From Candidatus Magasanikbacteria bacterium CG_4_10_14_0_2_um_filter_33_14 (GTDB lineage Bacteria; Patescibacteriota; Patescibacteriia; Magasanikbacterales; UBA922), in the NCBI GenBank assembly GCA_002793035.1, contig PFPL01000032.1:1-35186 (forward strand): DNA of 35,186 bases. Reading direction: 5' to 3'. The translations under genes and the position numbers were made by a program. The notes under the pieces are model-generated. The model was not told the DNA's origin and did not search any database. It saw nothing but the letters and a program-made list of their open reading frames with translations. Positions 1 to 9,813 of this stretch are shown in pieces. How positions within the stretch are numbered: position 1 is the stretch's first letter; each line of letters begins with the position of its first letter.

Positions 1-1
1 T

Positions 2-1309
2 AGTGGCAAAGACAATGAACTTATCAAAAAAGCTTGTCATGTCAATGGCGATGGTATAGATATAAGTGGACGTGAACTAGGTTTTTGTTTACCTGCCGGT
101 ATTAGTAAGACAGCTGTTTCCTTTGGTGACAGAACAAAATTCGAAAACTTGGGTGATTTCATACAATTTTTATACAAATATGGTTTTCAAGTCGGATCTG
201 TACTTGCTGTCATTGTCATCATTGTAGCAGGTATCATGTATATTTTTTCTGGTGGAAATACAGATACAGTGGGCAGTGCCAAGAAAAAAATTGCTGGAGC
301 TGTAATAGGTCTAGTGCTTATGGCATTGTCTTATACTATTTTGAATGTCATCAATCCATATTTGGTCAATCTAAAAATGCCAGACGTCTGGGCAATCAAT
401 AGGATAGGTATCACCCCAGCCCTCTGTACTCAAGTAAAAGGTGAGACAGAGTCAGCTTCTAGTACTCCCCGCTTTGCGACTAGTACAGCCGCAGGTGATC
501 CAAGTACTGTCAAAATGATGGACAAAAAAGACATGACATTCATCTGTGGTGAAAAATATTTTGTCGAAGGCAATGGTACCCAGACTTGTGGAGGAAATGA
601 ATGTCCTGCCTTAGGTCAGACTTGTTACCAACAACTTTTTGATAAAGATAAAGCTTGTCACACAGCCAATATTGCTGGCATTGTCTATGCTAGTTCACTA
701 GCTGACAAATTCATCCAAAGCAACACCTTAGCTAGTTTAGCTAGTACTTTTGTAGGAGATGGTTTCGAATTTCCTTGGCTAACAGCATCCGGAGGCAATG
801 ATGAAGAAGTATATGCAGTTTGTAAAAATGGTTATTTTACAAGTATTTCAGATGATTCTAATGACCCTACTAGCGACCAATACAAAAATGAAAAAACATT
901 AAGACAAGAATATTATATAACCACAACAGAAAATCAATTGAATCCAAATGTTTGTAGTGGATATGATGGTCTGAAAGGATATGTTCTTTTTCTTAATTTA
1001 AATGAAGAAAGTGATGTTACAAATGAAAAACATTTATTTGGAATAAATAGAAATACAGGTGAAGCTGTAGACTTGGGTAGACCACAAGATGATACTACCA
1101 AAACTCAAGTTTTTGCCAAAGATTGTGTTAATAAATATTTAATAACACCTGAAGAACTAAAAAAAGGATTATATTTACCTGTCGATATCTCAGGTGTTTG
1201 TGATATAGAAACAGGAGATGAGGGAGAAATTTTAAGAAAACGTTGTTATTCATTTGTTGGCTATACCAGCACAAAAGATGAATGTGCATCTCAAGCTCAA
1301 AATCAATAA
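2..1309 (+). CDS. T4SS-pilin-like two-helix membrane protein with Cys-rich C-terminal region (5' partial)
   Basis: The reading frame is open from base 2, so the gene starts before the window; the TTG at 149 is an internal codon, not the start. About 435 residues are visible. A short Cys-containing segment precedes two hydrophobic helices at about residues 65-85 and 97-117, joined by a short polar linker with GGN and KKK. That two-helix plan is shared with the VirB2/TrbC-like pilin family found in many Patescibacteria, where the proteins are thought to be surface or secretion components. After the helices comes a region of about 300 residues with many Cys, Thr and Ser, probably extracytoplasmic and disulfide-bonded. 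uvrA starts 32 bases downstream. The family assignment of the N-terminal part is reasonable; the function of the C-terminal part is unknown to me. Confidence 0.75.
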   Translation, partial: SGKDNELIKKACHVNGDGIDISGRELGFCLPAGISKTAVSFGDRTKFENLGDFIQFLYKYGFQVGSVLAVIVIIVAGIMYIFSGGNTDTVGSAKKKIAGAVIGLVLMALSYTILNVINPYLVNLKMPDVWAINRIGITPALCTQVKGETESASSTPRFATSTAAGDPSTVKMMDKKDMTFICGEKYFVEGNGTQTCGGNECPALGQTCYQQLFDKDKACHTANIAGIVYASSLADKFIQSNTLASLASTFVGDGFEFPWLTASGGNDEEVYAVCKNGYFTSISDDSNDPTSDQYKNEKTLRQEYYITTTENQLNPNVCSGYDGLKGYVLFLNLNEESDVTNEKHLFGINRNTGEAVDLGRPQDDTTKTQVFAKDCVNKYLITPEELKKGLYLPVDISGVCDIETGDEGEILRKRCYSFVGYTSTKDECASQAQNQ

Positions 1310-1341
1310 TAAAAAAATAAACATAAAAAATAAGACAAGCT

Positions 1342-4170
1342 ATGCCAGACAAAATAAAAGTAGTAAACGCCCGAGTACACAATTTGAAAAATGTCTCAGT
1401 CGAAATACCAAAAAATAAATTAACTATCATTACAGGACTTTCCGGATCAGGAAAATCTTCTCTCGCTTTTGACACAATTTACGCCGAAGGACAACGTCGC
1501 TATGCCGAGAGTCTCAATGCTTACGCCAGACAATTCATGGATATGCAAGACAAACCAGACGTCGACGAAATCCAAGGTCTGTCCCCGACAATTGCTATCA
1601 ACCAAAGAAACTTCGCCAAAAATCCTCGCTCCACAGTAGGAACAACGACAGAAATCTATGATTATCTGCGTCTTCTTTTTGCACGCATCGGTAAACAATG
1701 GTGTCCAAAATGTAATCTGCCAGTTGAACACTTGAGTAAAGGAAAAATAATAGAAGAAGTCAGAAAAGCCAAAAAGAAAAATCCAAATCTTCTGCTCCTC
1801 TCCCCTATCATCCGTCAACAAAAAATAAATTTGAAAAATCTAAAACTAAAAATCGAAAAAACAGGTTTTAGTAATTTGCTTATCAATGGTGTAGAAGTAC
1901 AAATAAAAAATTTGAAAAATTTTAAATTCAATAATAGCTATCTCTACGATATAGATTTGGTAATGGAAAAATTGAGTTCAATTTCACTTAGTGACCTAAC
2001 TATCCATGTCGAAAAAACATTGGACTTTAGTAATGGATTCGTAAAACTTTTTGATCAAGACGAAGATACAGAAACAAATTTTTCTGAAATGCCAGTCTGT
2101 AGTAAATGTGATAGAGTCTTCGACCCAGTCGAACCACGCACATTTTCTTTCAACAGTCCTTACGGGGCTTGTCCTCGTTGTACAGGTCTAGGCAAGACTC
2201 TCGAAGTCGATGCTGAGCTTGTCATCCCAAATCCAAAATTAACTATTGCCGAAGGTGCTGTCCAACCTTGGACTAGATTAGTTGGCAACCAAGTATATTA
2301 CCAAGAGCTTATTACCAAAGTGGCCGAAGCCCACGATTTTTCTGTCGACGTACCAGTAGAAAGTTTGCCACAAAAAATAATGGACATCATTCTTTATGGA
2401 ACAGATGGTCAAGAATATGATCTAAATGGTAAAAAATCGATTTACGAAGGTGTCATCCCAAATCTGACCAATAAATATTTGACTAGCAAATCTGAGTATG
2501 TAAAAAAAGAAATCGAAACTTACATGCACGAAAAAGATTGTTCAGTCTGCAATCGCAAAAGATTGAAAGAAGATAGCAACCATGTCAAAGTCGCTGAATT
2601 CAGTATTGCCGACATGGTCGAGATGAGTATTGGAGAAGCTTTAATTTTTTTCAAAAATATTGAAAGCAAAAAATCTGATTTCCTAAAAAAATTGAATAGT
2701 AAAGAACAAGAAGTCGCGATAACAATTGCCAAAGAAGTGAAGCGTAGACTAGATCACATCGACAAAGTAGGCCTCTCCTATATCACTCTTGATCGCTCCG
2801 TCTCTACACTCTCTGGTGGTGAATCTCAAAGAGTAAGATTGTCAACACAATTATCCGCTGGACTATCTGGTATTATATATATTTTGGACGAACCATCTAT
2901 TGGTTTGCACTCCAAAGACAATGACAAACTCATTGAAACTTTGAAATCATTGCGTGACTCTGGCAACACCGTCATCGTCGTCGAGCACGACCAAGCTATC
3001 ATGGAAGCCGCTGACTATCTCATCGACATCGGTCCTGGCGCTGGTGAATATGGTGGAGAAATCATGGCTTCAGGTACCCCAGCTCAAGTAATGAAAGACA
3101 ACAAGTCCATGACCGGTCGTTATCTTAGTAAAAAAGAAAGTATCGAAACTCCCAAAAAACCTCGCAAAGGCAATGGCAAAGAAATAATAATAGAAGGCGC
3201 CAAAGCAAATAATTTGAAAAATATTGATGTCAAAATTCCACTGGGAAAACTCGTCAGTATCACAGGTGTCTCTGGTTCTGGTAAATCTACTCTTATCTTA
3301 GATATCTTGAGCAAAGAACTAGCCAAGAAATTTTATCGTGCCAAAGATGAACCAGGTATTCACAAAACTATCAAGGGTCTAAACAATATTGACAAAGTCA
3401 TTACGATTGATCAAACCCCAATTGGTCGTACACCTCGCAGTAATCCTGCGACTTACACCGGAATATTTACTCTCATCCGTGATCTTTTTGCTGAACTGCC
3501 AGAGTCAAAAATGCAAAGCTACAGTGCAGGCACCTTTAGTTTCAATGTCAAAGGCGATGGACGTTGTGAAGCTTGTGGTGGTGAAGGCTATGTCACTATC
3601 CCGATGCATTTTCTAAATGATGTCTATGTAGAATGTAGTGAATGTCATGGTACTCGCTATACCAAAGACGTACTTGAAATCCACTACAAAGACAAAAATA
3701 TTGCCGAAATTCTCAAAATGACAGTCGAAGAATCTTACAAATTCTTCATGCACGACAAAAATATTGCTGAAAAATTACAAATTTTACGCAACGTAGGTTT
3801 GGGATATTTACAGCTTGGTCAGCCAGCCACTACCCTCTCTGGTGGTGAAGCCCAAAGAATAAAACTAGCGACTGAGCTTTCTCGTCGCTCTACCGGAAAA
3901 ACTCTTTATATTCTTGATGAGCCAAGTACTGGTCTACACTTTGAGGATATCAAGAAGCTCTTACACGTCTTGAATCAACTAGTAGACAAAGGCAACACAG
4001 TACTCATCATCGAACACAATTTGGACATAATCAAATCCAGTGATTGGATAATCGATCTAGGGCCAGAAGGTGGCAAAGAAGGTGGTGAGGTAGTAGCCGA
4101 AGGAGTCTTAGCTGATGTTATCAAAGCGAAAAGAAGTTGGACTGGAAAGTATTTGAAGAATGTGATCTAA
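1342..4170 (+). CDS. uvrA: Excinuclease ABC subunit A (UvrA)
   Basis: DNA-damage recognition ATPase of nucleotide excision repair; it dimerises and loads UvrB on lesions. The 942-residue length and both ABC modules are complete. Visible motifs are Walker [10 protein letters not shown] at 32-40, signature LSGGESQR at 490-497, Walker B ILDEP from 514, second Walker [10 protein letters not shown] at 642-650, second signature LSGGEAQR at 832-839, and a second LDEPSTGLH. Zinc-binding Cys pairs occur at 121/124, 253/256, 277/280 and from 742/745. The ATG at 1342 gives the family-typical N-terminus with 'VHNLKN' before the first P-loop. A palindrome and a rho-independent terminator follow the gene. 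Nothing suggests co-transcription with the restriction genes downstream. Confidence 0.98.
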   Translation: MPDKIKVVNARVHNLKNVSVEIPKNKLTIITGLSGSGKSSLAFDTIYAEGQRRYAESLNAYARQFMDMQDKPDVDEIQGLSPTIAINQRNFAKNPRSTVGTTTEIYDYLRLLFARIGKQWCPKCNLPVEHLSKGKIIEEVRKAKKKNPNLLLLSPIIRQQKINLKNLKLKIEKTGFSNLLINGVEVQIKNLKNFKFNNSYLYDIDLVMEKLSSISLSDLTIHVEKTLDFSNGFVKLFDQDEDTETNFSEMPVCSKCDRVFDPVEPRTFSFNSPYGACPRCTGLGKTLEVDAELVIPNPKLTIAEGAVQPWTRLVGNQVYYQELITKVAEAHDFSVDVPVESLPQKIMDIILYGTDGQEYDLNGKKSIYEGVIPNLTNKYLTSKSEYVKKEIETYMHEKDCSVCNRKRLKEDSNHVKVAEFSIADMVEMSIGEALIFFKNIESKKSDFLKKLNSKEQEVAITIAKEVKRRLDHIDKVGLSYITLDRSVSTLSGGESQRVRLSTQLSAGLSGIIYILDEPSIGLHSKDNDKLIETLKSLRDSGNTVIVVEHDQAIMEAADYLIDIGPGAGEYGGEIMASGTPAQVMKDNKSMTGRYLSKKESIETPKKPRKGNGKEIIIEGAKANNLKNIDVKIPLGKLVSITGVSGSGKSTLILDILSKELAKKFYRAKDEPGIHKTIKGLNNIDKVITIDQTPIGRTPRSNPATYTGIFTLIRDLFAELPESKMQSYSAGTFSFNVKGDGRCEACGGEGYVTIPMHFLNDVYVECSECHGTRYTKDVLEIHYKDKNIAEILKMTVEESYKFFMHDKNIAEKLQILRNVGLGYLQLGQPATTLSGGEAQRIKLATELSRRSTGKTLYILDEPSTGLHFEDIKKLLHVLNQLVDKGNTVLIIEHNLDIIKSSDWIIDLGPEGGKEGGEVVAEGVLADVIKAKRSWTGKYLKNVI

Positions 4171-4239
4171 GAATCAACTAGTTCCAAAATGGAAACAGTT
4201 GGATAATCTGGAAATTCCGAATAGTTAAATATAAAAGGA

Positions 4240-4258
4240 ATGTGCAAATTTTGCACAT
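4240..4258. repeat. 19-base near-perfect palindrome after uvrA
   Basis: ATGTGCAAA and TTTGCACAT flank a single central T. It lies about 20 bases before the uvrA terminator hairpin and has no T-run of its own, so it looks more like a protein-binding dyad than a terminator. No regulator could be assigned. Confidence 0.6.
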
Positions 4259-4279
4259 ACTAAAATAAAAAATAATTAA

Positions 4280-4306
4280 AAAACCGTCATTTTGACGGTT
4301 TTTTGT
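4280..4306 (+). terminator. Rho-independent terminator after uvrA
   Basis: A 10-bp stem AAAACCGTCA/TGACGGTTTT (4280-4289 and 4293-4302) with a TTT loop is followed by T residues. It separates uvrA from the restriction-modification operon. Confidence 0.85.
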
Positions 4307-4310
4307 TTGG

Positions 4311-4339
4311 TTTACTTTTACCAACTTTTTTGGTATATT
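4311..4339 (+). promoter_or_regulatory. Candidate sigma-70 promoter of the mod-res operon
   Basis: TTTACT at 4311-4316 and TATATT at 4334-4339 are separated by 17 bases, directly after the uvrA terminator and 60 bases before the mod start. The -35 box is only a partial match, so this is tentative. Confidence 0.4.
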
Positions 4340-4399
4340 TATATCAGACGTATGATCTATTTTTATATAAAAATCGTTAAAAACAAATATAAATACATT

Positions 4400-6169
4400 A
4401 TGTCAAAAGAACAAGAAAAAGATAATAAAATACTTCGTTTAGAAAAAGAACTTGACCGTCTTAAAAAGAACTTGAAAAAACAAAAGTACGGTTTGGTTTG
4501 GATGGATGTTCCTGAAGCATTTGAGGATGATGTAGAAAATAAACTTCCTATCTTAAAAGAAAATCCAAAGTTGGCTATTAAAAATAATGACGGAAAGCCA
4601 ACCCATATTTTAATTGAGGGCGATAATTATCACGCTCTTACTTGTTTGAATTATACACATAAAGGAAAAGTGGATGTTATTTATATAGATCCGCCATACA
4701 ATACAGGGTCAGACGGTTTTAGATATAAAGATAAAAGGATTTTAGATAAGTTTCCGGACGGGACAGAAGTACCAAAGGATCATCCGTATAGACATAGTTA
4801 CTGGCTGTCTTTTATGAGAAAACGAGTTGAACTTTCTCGGGACATATTAAAAGAAGATGGTATTATTTTTATAAGCATTGGTGAAGATGAGCTTGCTCAA
4901 TTAAGATTTCTGTGTGATGAGATTTTTGGAGGAAGTAATTATATTTCAACAATATCTAGAGTTGCAAAAACAGCAAGTAATAAAGGTAGTTACTTTGCTC
5001 CTTCAGTGGATTTCATATTGTGTTATGCGAAAAACATATTGATGATAGATAGTTTTATTGATGAAGTAGATATTAAGCTTTATAAGAAAGAAGATGAAAA
5101 AGGATTTTATCGTGATGATGTAGCACTTTATCAATCTTCGCTAGATCCGATGAGAGGATGTACTAATCAAAGATATTATATTGAATGTCCTGATGGTTCC
5201 TTGGTACTTCCTCCGGGTAAAGTAGAACCAAAATTAAAAAAAGATGCACAACATATAAAGCCAGAAACAGCTGAAGATAAGGTGTGGAGGTGGAGTTATA
5301 AAACATATCTAGAAAAAAAAGAGTTATTAGTTTTCAAAAATACTAAAACTTCCCCATTATTAGATGAGAAAGGATTGAAGGCAAAATGGAATATCTATAC
5401 AAAAAGTTATTTGAATGAAAGAAATAAAACTGGTACAGTCCCGAGAAATTATGTTGATAAGTTTATAAATAGAAAGGGTGCGGATTTACTTAAACGAATG
5501 GGAATTGATTTTAACTATTCAAAACCCGTTGAGCTAATAAAATGGTTGATAAAAATTGTAAACAAAGATAATTGTTTGGTTTTGGATTATTTTGCTGGGT
5601 CAGGCACGACAGGACAAGCAGTTATGGAATTGAATGATGAAAATGGCTCTCATCATCAATTTATTTTAGTAACCAACAACGAAGAAGTAGTGAACGGAAC
5701 AACACATAAAATAATGACTGATATTTGTTATCCAAGGATATCCAAAGTTATAAAGGGTTACAATGATGTTAAAAGTTTGGGTAATTCTATCAGGTATTAT
5801 TATACAGATTTTGTTGGTGAAAATAATATATTAGATGCCACAGATAAAGACAAAATCGAATTAGCTCACAATGCTGGTGAATTATTAGCAATTGCTGAAA
5901 ATACATTTGAATTGGTTAAGCAGGATAAGTATATGCAGATTTTTGAAAATGATAACCAGTATACAGCGGTTTATTTTAAAGAAGAAATGAACAAGTTGGA
6001 TGACTTTGTTGCCGAGGTAAAGAAATTAAAAAAAGATGTGTCAGTTTATATTTTCAGTTGGGAAGATGAAGCGATGTTTGATGATTTTGAGGGATTAAGT
6101 AATATCCGACTAAAAACAATTCCACAACCAATTGTGGAAATATACAAACAGATATACAACCTAATTTAG
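4400..6169 (+). CDS. mod: Type III restriction-modification DNA methyltransferase (Mod), N6-adenine
   Basis: Transfers a methyl group from S-adenosylmethionine to adenine in the recognition site and supplies sequence specificity to the type III complex. Catalytic motif IV is DPPY at residues 97-100, followed by NTGSDGF; the SAM-binding motif FAGSGTTG is at 398-405. Motif IV before motif I is the beta-class order typical of Mod proteins, and the roughly 300 residues between them hold the target-recognition region. At 589 residues it is close to the usual Mod size. An open frame runs upstream to 4292, but the ATG at 4400 (MSKEQ) is preferred because the upstream extension lies in the uvrA terminator and promoter region and has no family similarity. 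An N-terminal Lys/Glu-rich helix precedes the fold. res starts one base after its stop. Confidence 0.93.
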   Translation: MSKEQEKDNKILRLEKELDRLKKNLKKQKYGLVWMDVPEAFEDDVENKLPILKENPKLAIKNNDGKPTHILIEGDNYHALTCLNYTHKGKVDVIYIDPPYNTGSDGFRYKDKRILDKFPDGTEVPKDHPYRHSYWLSFMRKRVELSRDILKEDGIIFISIGEDELAQLRFLCDEIFGGSNYISTISRVAKTASNKGSYFAPSVDFILCYAKNILMIDSFIDEVDIKLYKKEDEKGFYRDDVALYQSSLDPMRGCTNQRYYIECPDGSLVLPPGKVEPKLKKDAQHIKPETAEDKVWRWSYKTYLEKKELLVFKNTKTSPLLDEKGLKAKWNIYTKSYLNERNKTGTVPRNYVDKFINRKGADLLKRMGIDFNYSKPVELIKWLIKIVNKDNCLVLDYFAGSGTTGQAVMELNDENGSHHQFILVTNNEEVVNGTTHKIMTDICYPRISKVIKGYNDVKSLGNSIRYYYTDFVGENNILDATDKDKIELAHNAGELLAIAENTFELVKQDKYMQIFENDNQYTAVYFKEEMNKLDDFVAEVKKLKKDVSVYIFSWEDEAMFDDFEGLSNIRLKTIPQPIVEIYKQIYNLI

Positions 6170-6170
6170 T

Positions 6171-8555
6171 ATGCAAGTTTTTAACTTATTAAGATTTCAA
6201 AAAAAAGCTGTTGAGGATTTACTGGAAATGTTTGTCCAAGTTTGGAAACAAGAAAAAAGAAAAATCCCAATGGTATTTAAGTCACCAACAGGAAGTGGTA
6301 AGACTTTTATGGTTGCCAATTTTATACGTGGTCTTAATCATTTGCCACAATGGAAAAGGGACAAGGCTTTTATTTGGATTACTTTCAATGATGATCTAGC
6401 AATGCAAAGTCGAGATAAGTTTATGCAGTACTTTGAAAATAATCTTGAAAATAATTTAGTGACAGTCAATGATATTAACAGAGGTAAGCTTTATGAAAAT
6501 GATATTTTATTTTTGAATTGGCAAAAGATTGTTTCAAAGAGTGCCGACAGTAGGGTTTTACGTCGTCCAGATGATGAAATGATGAGAAAAGAAAGTGGTT
6601 GTTATTGGGAAGACTTTTTAGAAAATACTCAAAAAGAGGGACGAGAAATTATTTTGATTATAGATGAAAGCCATAAGAATAAAGGTACTGACTTGGCAAA
6701 AAATGAAATTGATAAAATCAATCCAAAAATTGTCTTGCACATTAGTGCTACACCAGATCAAGATGATGAATTAGAGGCTTACAGAAATAAAAGTTTTTTG
6801 GAAGTTGAGAGAGAAAGTGTAGTTGGCGAGGGTTTGATAAAAGAAAGAATACTTGTTCAGACTGATGAGGACTTACAAAAATATAAAGGTAAGGATTTGG
6901 ATGAAGTGTTGCTAGATTTAGGAATGGCGAAACGTGAAGAATTAAAAGATGAATTGGAAAGAATGGGTAAAAATGTCAATCCTTTAATGCTTATTCAATT
7001 ACCAAATGATGATAAGAGTTTGATTGAAAATGGTGTTGATAAAACAAAAGAAAAAGTTGTTTGTGATTATTTGAGAAAGAAAGGTGTTAAAGATACCAAG
7101 ATAGCTAAATGGTTTGATGGACGACAGGAAAATATGGAGTTGGTAACTGAGAATGATGATGATACTGATTTTATGCTTTTCAAACAAGCCGCCGGAACGG
7201 GTTGGGATTGTCCAAGAGCTTGTGTGTTAGTTATGTTTAGAGAAATTAAAAAGGAAGTTTTTTACACACAAACAGTCGGACGTATTTTGCGTATGCCCGA
7301 ACCTCAGTTTAAGGACGATTATAAAAACAATGCTTTGTTGAATACAGGTTATTTGTTTACCAATTATAAAAGGAACAAAGTTCAAATACCCGATCAAAGT
7401 GAAAATAATAAGGCTGATATTTATCACGCTCATCCAAAAAAAGGAATTAAAAATATCGAGTTGCAATCAGCGTATATTTCAAGAGTAGATTATGGTGATA
7501 TACCTCGGTCGTTTGAGTTTCAAAAGAGTTTTGTGGCTTCAATGGATAAAGCCTTTGGATTATCAAAGGAGGACATATTAAACAAGGCAAATGCCCTTAA
7601 AAAGCTCGAAAAAGCGAGTATAGACCTTTCAGGACATCTAACCAATAAAATCATTGCAAACGCTCAATTTGAGGATTTTGACCAAATAGAGATTGATTTC
7701 AATGAGAAAGGTATTGATGTTGATTTGGATATGTCCACAAATGACGTGGAGAAAACTTTTAACTTTATTTGTTATCAATTATTGAAAGAACAGACGGATG
7801 AACAAGCAAAGTTTACAAATATCGCTCGTTCTTGGAGTGTATTAAAATCAGGTATTCGTATTTGGATGAAAAGTGTTTTTGGAGAGGATAGTGATTTTTA
7901 TTATCGTGTGTTTGTGGCAGATATAAACAAGGGGGCAAGTAGTAAGTTTAGACCAGCAATTACAAAAGCGTTAAGAGATTTCAAACCGACAGCTAAAAAA
8001 CTTTTGGAAAAGAAACAAAAAGAACAAGAAGAAAGAGAAGCTCCAATTTTTACCATACAAAAAGAATATGGATATACGGAAGATTACGAAGAAGTATCGC
8101 AAAAACTTTGTGCCCTTGATAGTTTTTATGTTTTACGAGATTACAAAGGTAAGGTCAACGAAATGAAGTTTAAGGATTATATTGATGTAAAAGGTAAAGA
8201 GATTGAGTGGTGGTTTAAGAATGGTGATTATGGTAAATTGCATTATGCTATAAAATATTTTAATACTGATGAACAAAAAGAAGAATTGTTTTATCCTGAT
8301 TGGATTATTCAATTTAAGGATGGACGAATTGGTATCTTTGATACTAAAGAGGGTGATACTGCCACATCACAAGAAACAAAAGACAAAGCGTTAGCCCTGT
8401 TAAAACGATTAAAAGAATTGGGGAAGAAGTTTGTTGGTGGTATAACAATTTTTGAGAACGGTGTTTGGTATTACCATAGTTCTGAAAATTATGAATATGT
8501 AAAAGGTAAAGTTGGAGAGGATAAAAATTGGAAATTATTTGAAGAATTATTTTAA
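6171..8555 (+). CDS. res: Type III restriction enzyme Res subunit (SF2 helicase plus endonuclease)
   Basis: ATP-driven translocating/cleaving subunit that works with Mod on unmodified DNA. Helicase motifs appear in order: Walker A SPTGSGKT (38-45), DESH (165-168), SATP (192-195), GTGWDCP (342-348) and QTVGRILRMP (367-376), the last two being typical of type III Res. A PD-(D/E)xK-like nuclease motif is visible near the C-terminus: PD at 709-710 and DTK at 724-726. At 794 residues it is somewhat shorter than the classic enzymes of about 970 residues, but all catalytic parts are present. It starts one base after the mod stop, consistent with translational coupling. Confidence 0.94.
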   Translation: MQVFNLLRFQKKAVEDLLEMFVQVWKQEKRKIPMVFKSPTGSGKTFMVANFIRGLNHLPQWKRDKAFIWITFNDDLAMQSRDKFMQYFENNLENNLVTVNDINRGKLYENDILFLNWQKIVSKSADSRVLRRPDDEMMRKESGCYWEDFLENTQKEGREIILIIDESHKNKGTDLAKNEIDKINPKIVLHISATPDQDDELEAYRNKSFLEVERESVVGEGLIKERILVQTDEDLQKYKGKDLDEVLLDLGMAKREELKDELERMGKNVNPLMLIQLPNDDKSLIENGVDKTKEKVVCDYLRKKGVKDTKIAKWFDGRQENMELVTENDDDTDFMLFKQAAGTGWDCPRACVLVMFREIKKEVFYTQTVGRILRMPEPQFKDDYKNNALLNTGYLFTNYKRNKVQIPDQSENNKADIYHAHPKKGIKNIELQSAYISRVDYGDIPRSFEFQKSFVASMDKAFGLSKEDILNKANALKKLEKASIDLSGHLTNKIIANAQFEDFDQIEIDFNEKGIDVDLDMSTNDVEKTFNFICYQLLKEQTDEQAKFTNIARSWSVLKSGIRIWMKSVFGEDSDFYYRVFVADINKGASSKFRPAITKALRDFKPTAKKLLEKKQKEQEEREAPIFTIQKEYGYTEDYEEVSQKLCALDSFYVLRDYKGKVNEMKFKDYIDVKGKEIEWWFKNGDYGKLHYAIKYFNTDEQKEELFYPDWIIQFKDGRIGIFDTKEGDTATSQETKDKALALLKRLKELGKKFVGGITIFENGVWYYHSSENYEYVKGKVGEDKNWKLFEELF

Positions 8556-8564
8556 TTTAATAAT

Positions 8565-9158
8565 ATGGAAATTATTTATATTCTCATCAATGAAGCCATG
8601 CCAGGATATGTAAAGATTGGAAAAACTAGCAATCTTGAACAAAGAATTCGTTCACTTGATACAACTAGTGTTCCTTTACCATTTGAATGTTTCTATGCTT
8701 GTACAGTTTCCAACGCAAATTTTGTAGAAAAACAATTACATGATGCTTTTTTAGATCATCGGGTACGTTCTAGTCGTGAATTTTTTGAACTTTCTCCTGA
8801 TAGAGTCGTTTCTGCTTTAAAACTAGCTGAGATTGAAAATGTTACACCAAAAAAAGATTACGTAGAATCTTCTGAAGACCAACAAGCTCTAAACCAAGCT
8901 AGAACACGTCGTTCTGTATTTAATTTCAAAATGGCAGAAATTCCTATTGGATCTGAACTTTCATATATTAATGATGAAAGTATAAAATCAAAAGTTATTG
9001 ATAACAAATTAATTGAAATGGATGGAGAAATAACAAGTTTGTCAGCATCTGCACAAAAATTACTTGGATATCCATATCAAGTACAAGGAACAGTTTATTG
9101 GATGTTTGAAGGTGAAACACTTGATGAAAGACGCCGACGTTTAGAATCTGAATCATAA
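8565..9158 (+). CDS. GIY-YIG nuclease domain protein (T5orf172/MUG113-like) with DUF4357/RAMA-like C-terminus
   Basis: The 197-residue protein begins with a GIY-YIG-type module: YIL at 5-7, YVKIGKT at 15-21, an Arg a few residues later, and a conserved Glu in 'FVEKQLHDAF'. This arrangement belongs to the T5orf172/MUG113 branch. The C-terminal part (about 115-195) contains 'VFNFKMAEIPIGSELSY', 'SLSASAQKLLG' and 'GTVYWMFEGETL', which resembles the DUF4357/RAMA-type module that often accompanies modification or restriction proteins; I cannot decide between these names. It starts 9 bases after res, so it is probably the third gene of the restriction operon. Its role may be accessory nuclease or sensor of DNA modification (inference). 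Confidence 0.75.
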   Translation: MEIIYILINEAMPGYVKIGKTSNLEQRIRSLDTTSVPLPFECFYACTVSNANFVEKQLHDAFLDHRVRSSREFFELSPDRVVSALKLAEIENVTPKKDYVESSEDQQALNQARTRRSVFNFKMAEIPIGSELSYINDESIKSKVIDNKLIEMDGEITSLSASAQKLLGYPYQVQGTVYWMFEGETLDERRRRLESES

Positions 9159-9169
9159 AAAATAAACAA

Positions 9170-9197
9170 AAAACCACTCTTTCACGAGTGGTTTTTT
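9170..9197 (+). terminator. Rho-independent terminator of the mod-res operon
   Basis: Stem AAAACCACTC/GAGTGGTTTT (9170-9179 and 9186-9195) followed by T residues. It belongs to a set of three near-identical terminators in this segment (also at 11103 and 12327). Confidence 0.85.
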
Positions 9198-9217
9198 AAA
9201 TATAATTTAGGTATTAT

Positions 9218-9352
9218 CTATACTAAAGCCTGTAAAATATTCTTTTCGGATAATATTTTACAGGCTTTAGTAGGAAAAGTCAAAAAAACAGAAGAAATTA
9301 TTACCATTTCTACTAAAACAATCCCCGCAAGTAACTTTGCTATTTTCTTCAT
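9218..9352 (-). CDS. Possible 44-residue membrane peptide
   Basis: From the ATG at 9352 the minus strand encodes a peptide starting MKKIAKLLAG with a hydrophobic segment (IVLVEMVIISSVFL) that looks like a signal or transmembrane helix, followed by a short tail containing one Cys. A weak purine-rich stretch (AAGAGA) precedes the ATG. The last third is encoded by the perfect inverted repeat. An in-frame extension upstream to 9436 has no recognisable feature. The hydrophobic profile argues for a real coding origin, but the size, isolation and repeat overlap make it uncertain; it could be a decayed gene. Confidence 0.3.
   Translation of the reverse strand: MKKIAKLLAGIVLVEMVIISSVFLTFPTKACKILSEKNILQALV
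9221..9272. repeat. Perfect 21-bp inverted repeat with a 10-base loop
   Basis: Bases 9221-9241 are the exact reverse complement of 9252-9272; the loop is CTTTTCGGAT (9242-9251). There is no clear T-run on either side, so it is not an ordinary terminator. It covers the 3' end of a possible minus-strand mini-gene and lies just after the restriction operon. Confidence 0.85.
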
Positions 9353-9501
9353 ATTTTCTCTTGATTTAAATGACTTGTTAGATCTTTTTAGAATACTTAT
9401 TTCCCTTATCTTAGCAAAAAATAAGGCTTTTGTCAAAGATTTTTATAGTGAATTTTTGAAAAAAATATCATAATCATAAAAAATAAAAGTTTTTATAATA
9501 A

Positions 9502-9530
9502 TTGCAATAACAAATTTATAATGATAAAAT
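9502..9530 (+). promoter_or_regulatory. Weak candidate promoter of the WYL-NYN pair
   Basis: TTGCAA (9502-9507) and TAAAAT (9525-9530) are 17 bases apart, 24 bases before the WYL start. The surroundings are extremely AT-rich, so a chance match is possible. Confidence 0.35.
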
Positions 9531-9554
9531 TAAATTATAAATTTAATAAATAAT

Positions 9555-9812
9555 ATGTATAACCTACTTGATACAATCAAACAATCTGCCCAGGATAGAA
9601 AAATATTGAAAATAAGTTATCTAGAAAAAGATGGCTCAAATGATGGATGGCGTTATGTAGAACCATATAGTTTTAGTACCGATCATGGAGAAGATGGTCT
9701 ATTTGCTTGGGATGTAGAAAAAGATGGGATAAGAAGATTCTCTATTGAAAGAATAAGCTCTGCAGAAATTACCGACCAAGATTATACACCTAGATATACT
9801 GTTGAAATATAA
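9555..9812 (+). CDS. Stand-alone WYL-domain protein
   Basis: An 85-residue protein that is essentially one WYL-type domain: 'ISYLEKDG' (the Y of the domain), 'WRYVEPYSF', 'LFAWDVEKDGIRRFSIERI'. WYL domains bind small ligands or nucleic acids and commonly sit in regulators, including regulators of phage-defence loci; here the usual N-terminal helix-turn-helix is absent. The stop codon is one base before the ATG of a NYN-domain gene, so the two are almost certainly co-translated. A sensor or specificity role for the NYN nuclease is inference. It lies next to a restriction-modification operon. Confidence 0.75.
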   Translation: MYNLLDTIKQSAQDRKILKISYLEKDGSNDGWRYVEPYSFSTDHGEDGLFAWDVEKDGIRRFSIERISSAEITDQDYTPRYTVEI

Positions 9813-9813
9813 T

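Noticed and set aside
149-1309. TTG at 149 as the start of the pilin-like gene
   Set aside because: The frame is open without a stop to base 2 and codes for a plausible Cys-containing sequence, so the gene is truncated by the window edge.
4292-4399. N-terminal extension of Mod
   Set aside because: It begins inside the uvrA terminator stem, is made of AT-rich codons and has no family similarity; the ATG at 4400 gives a normal Mod N-terminus.
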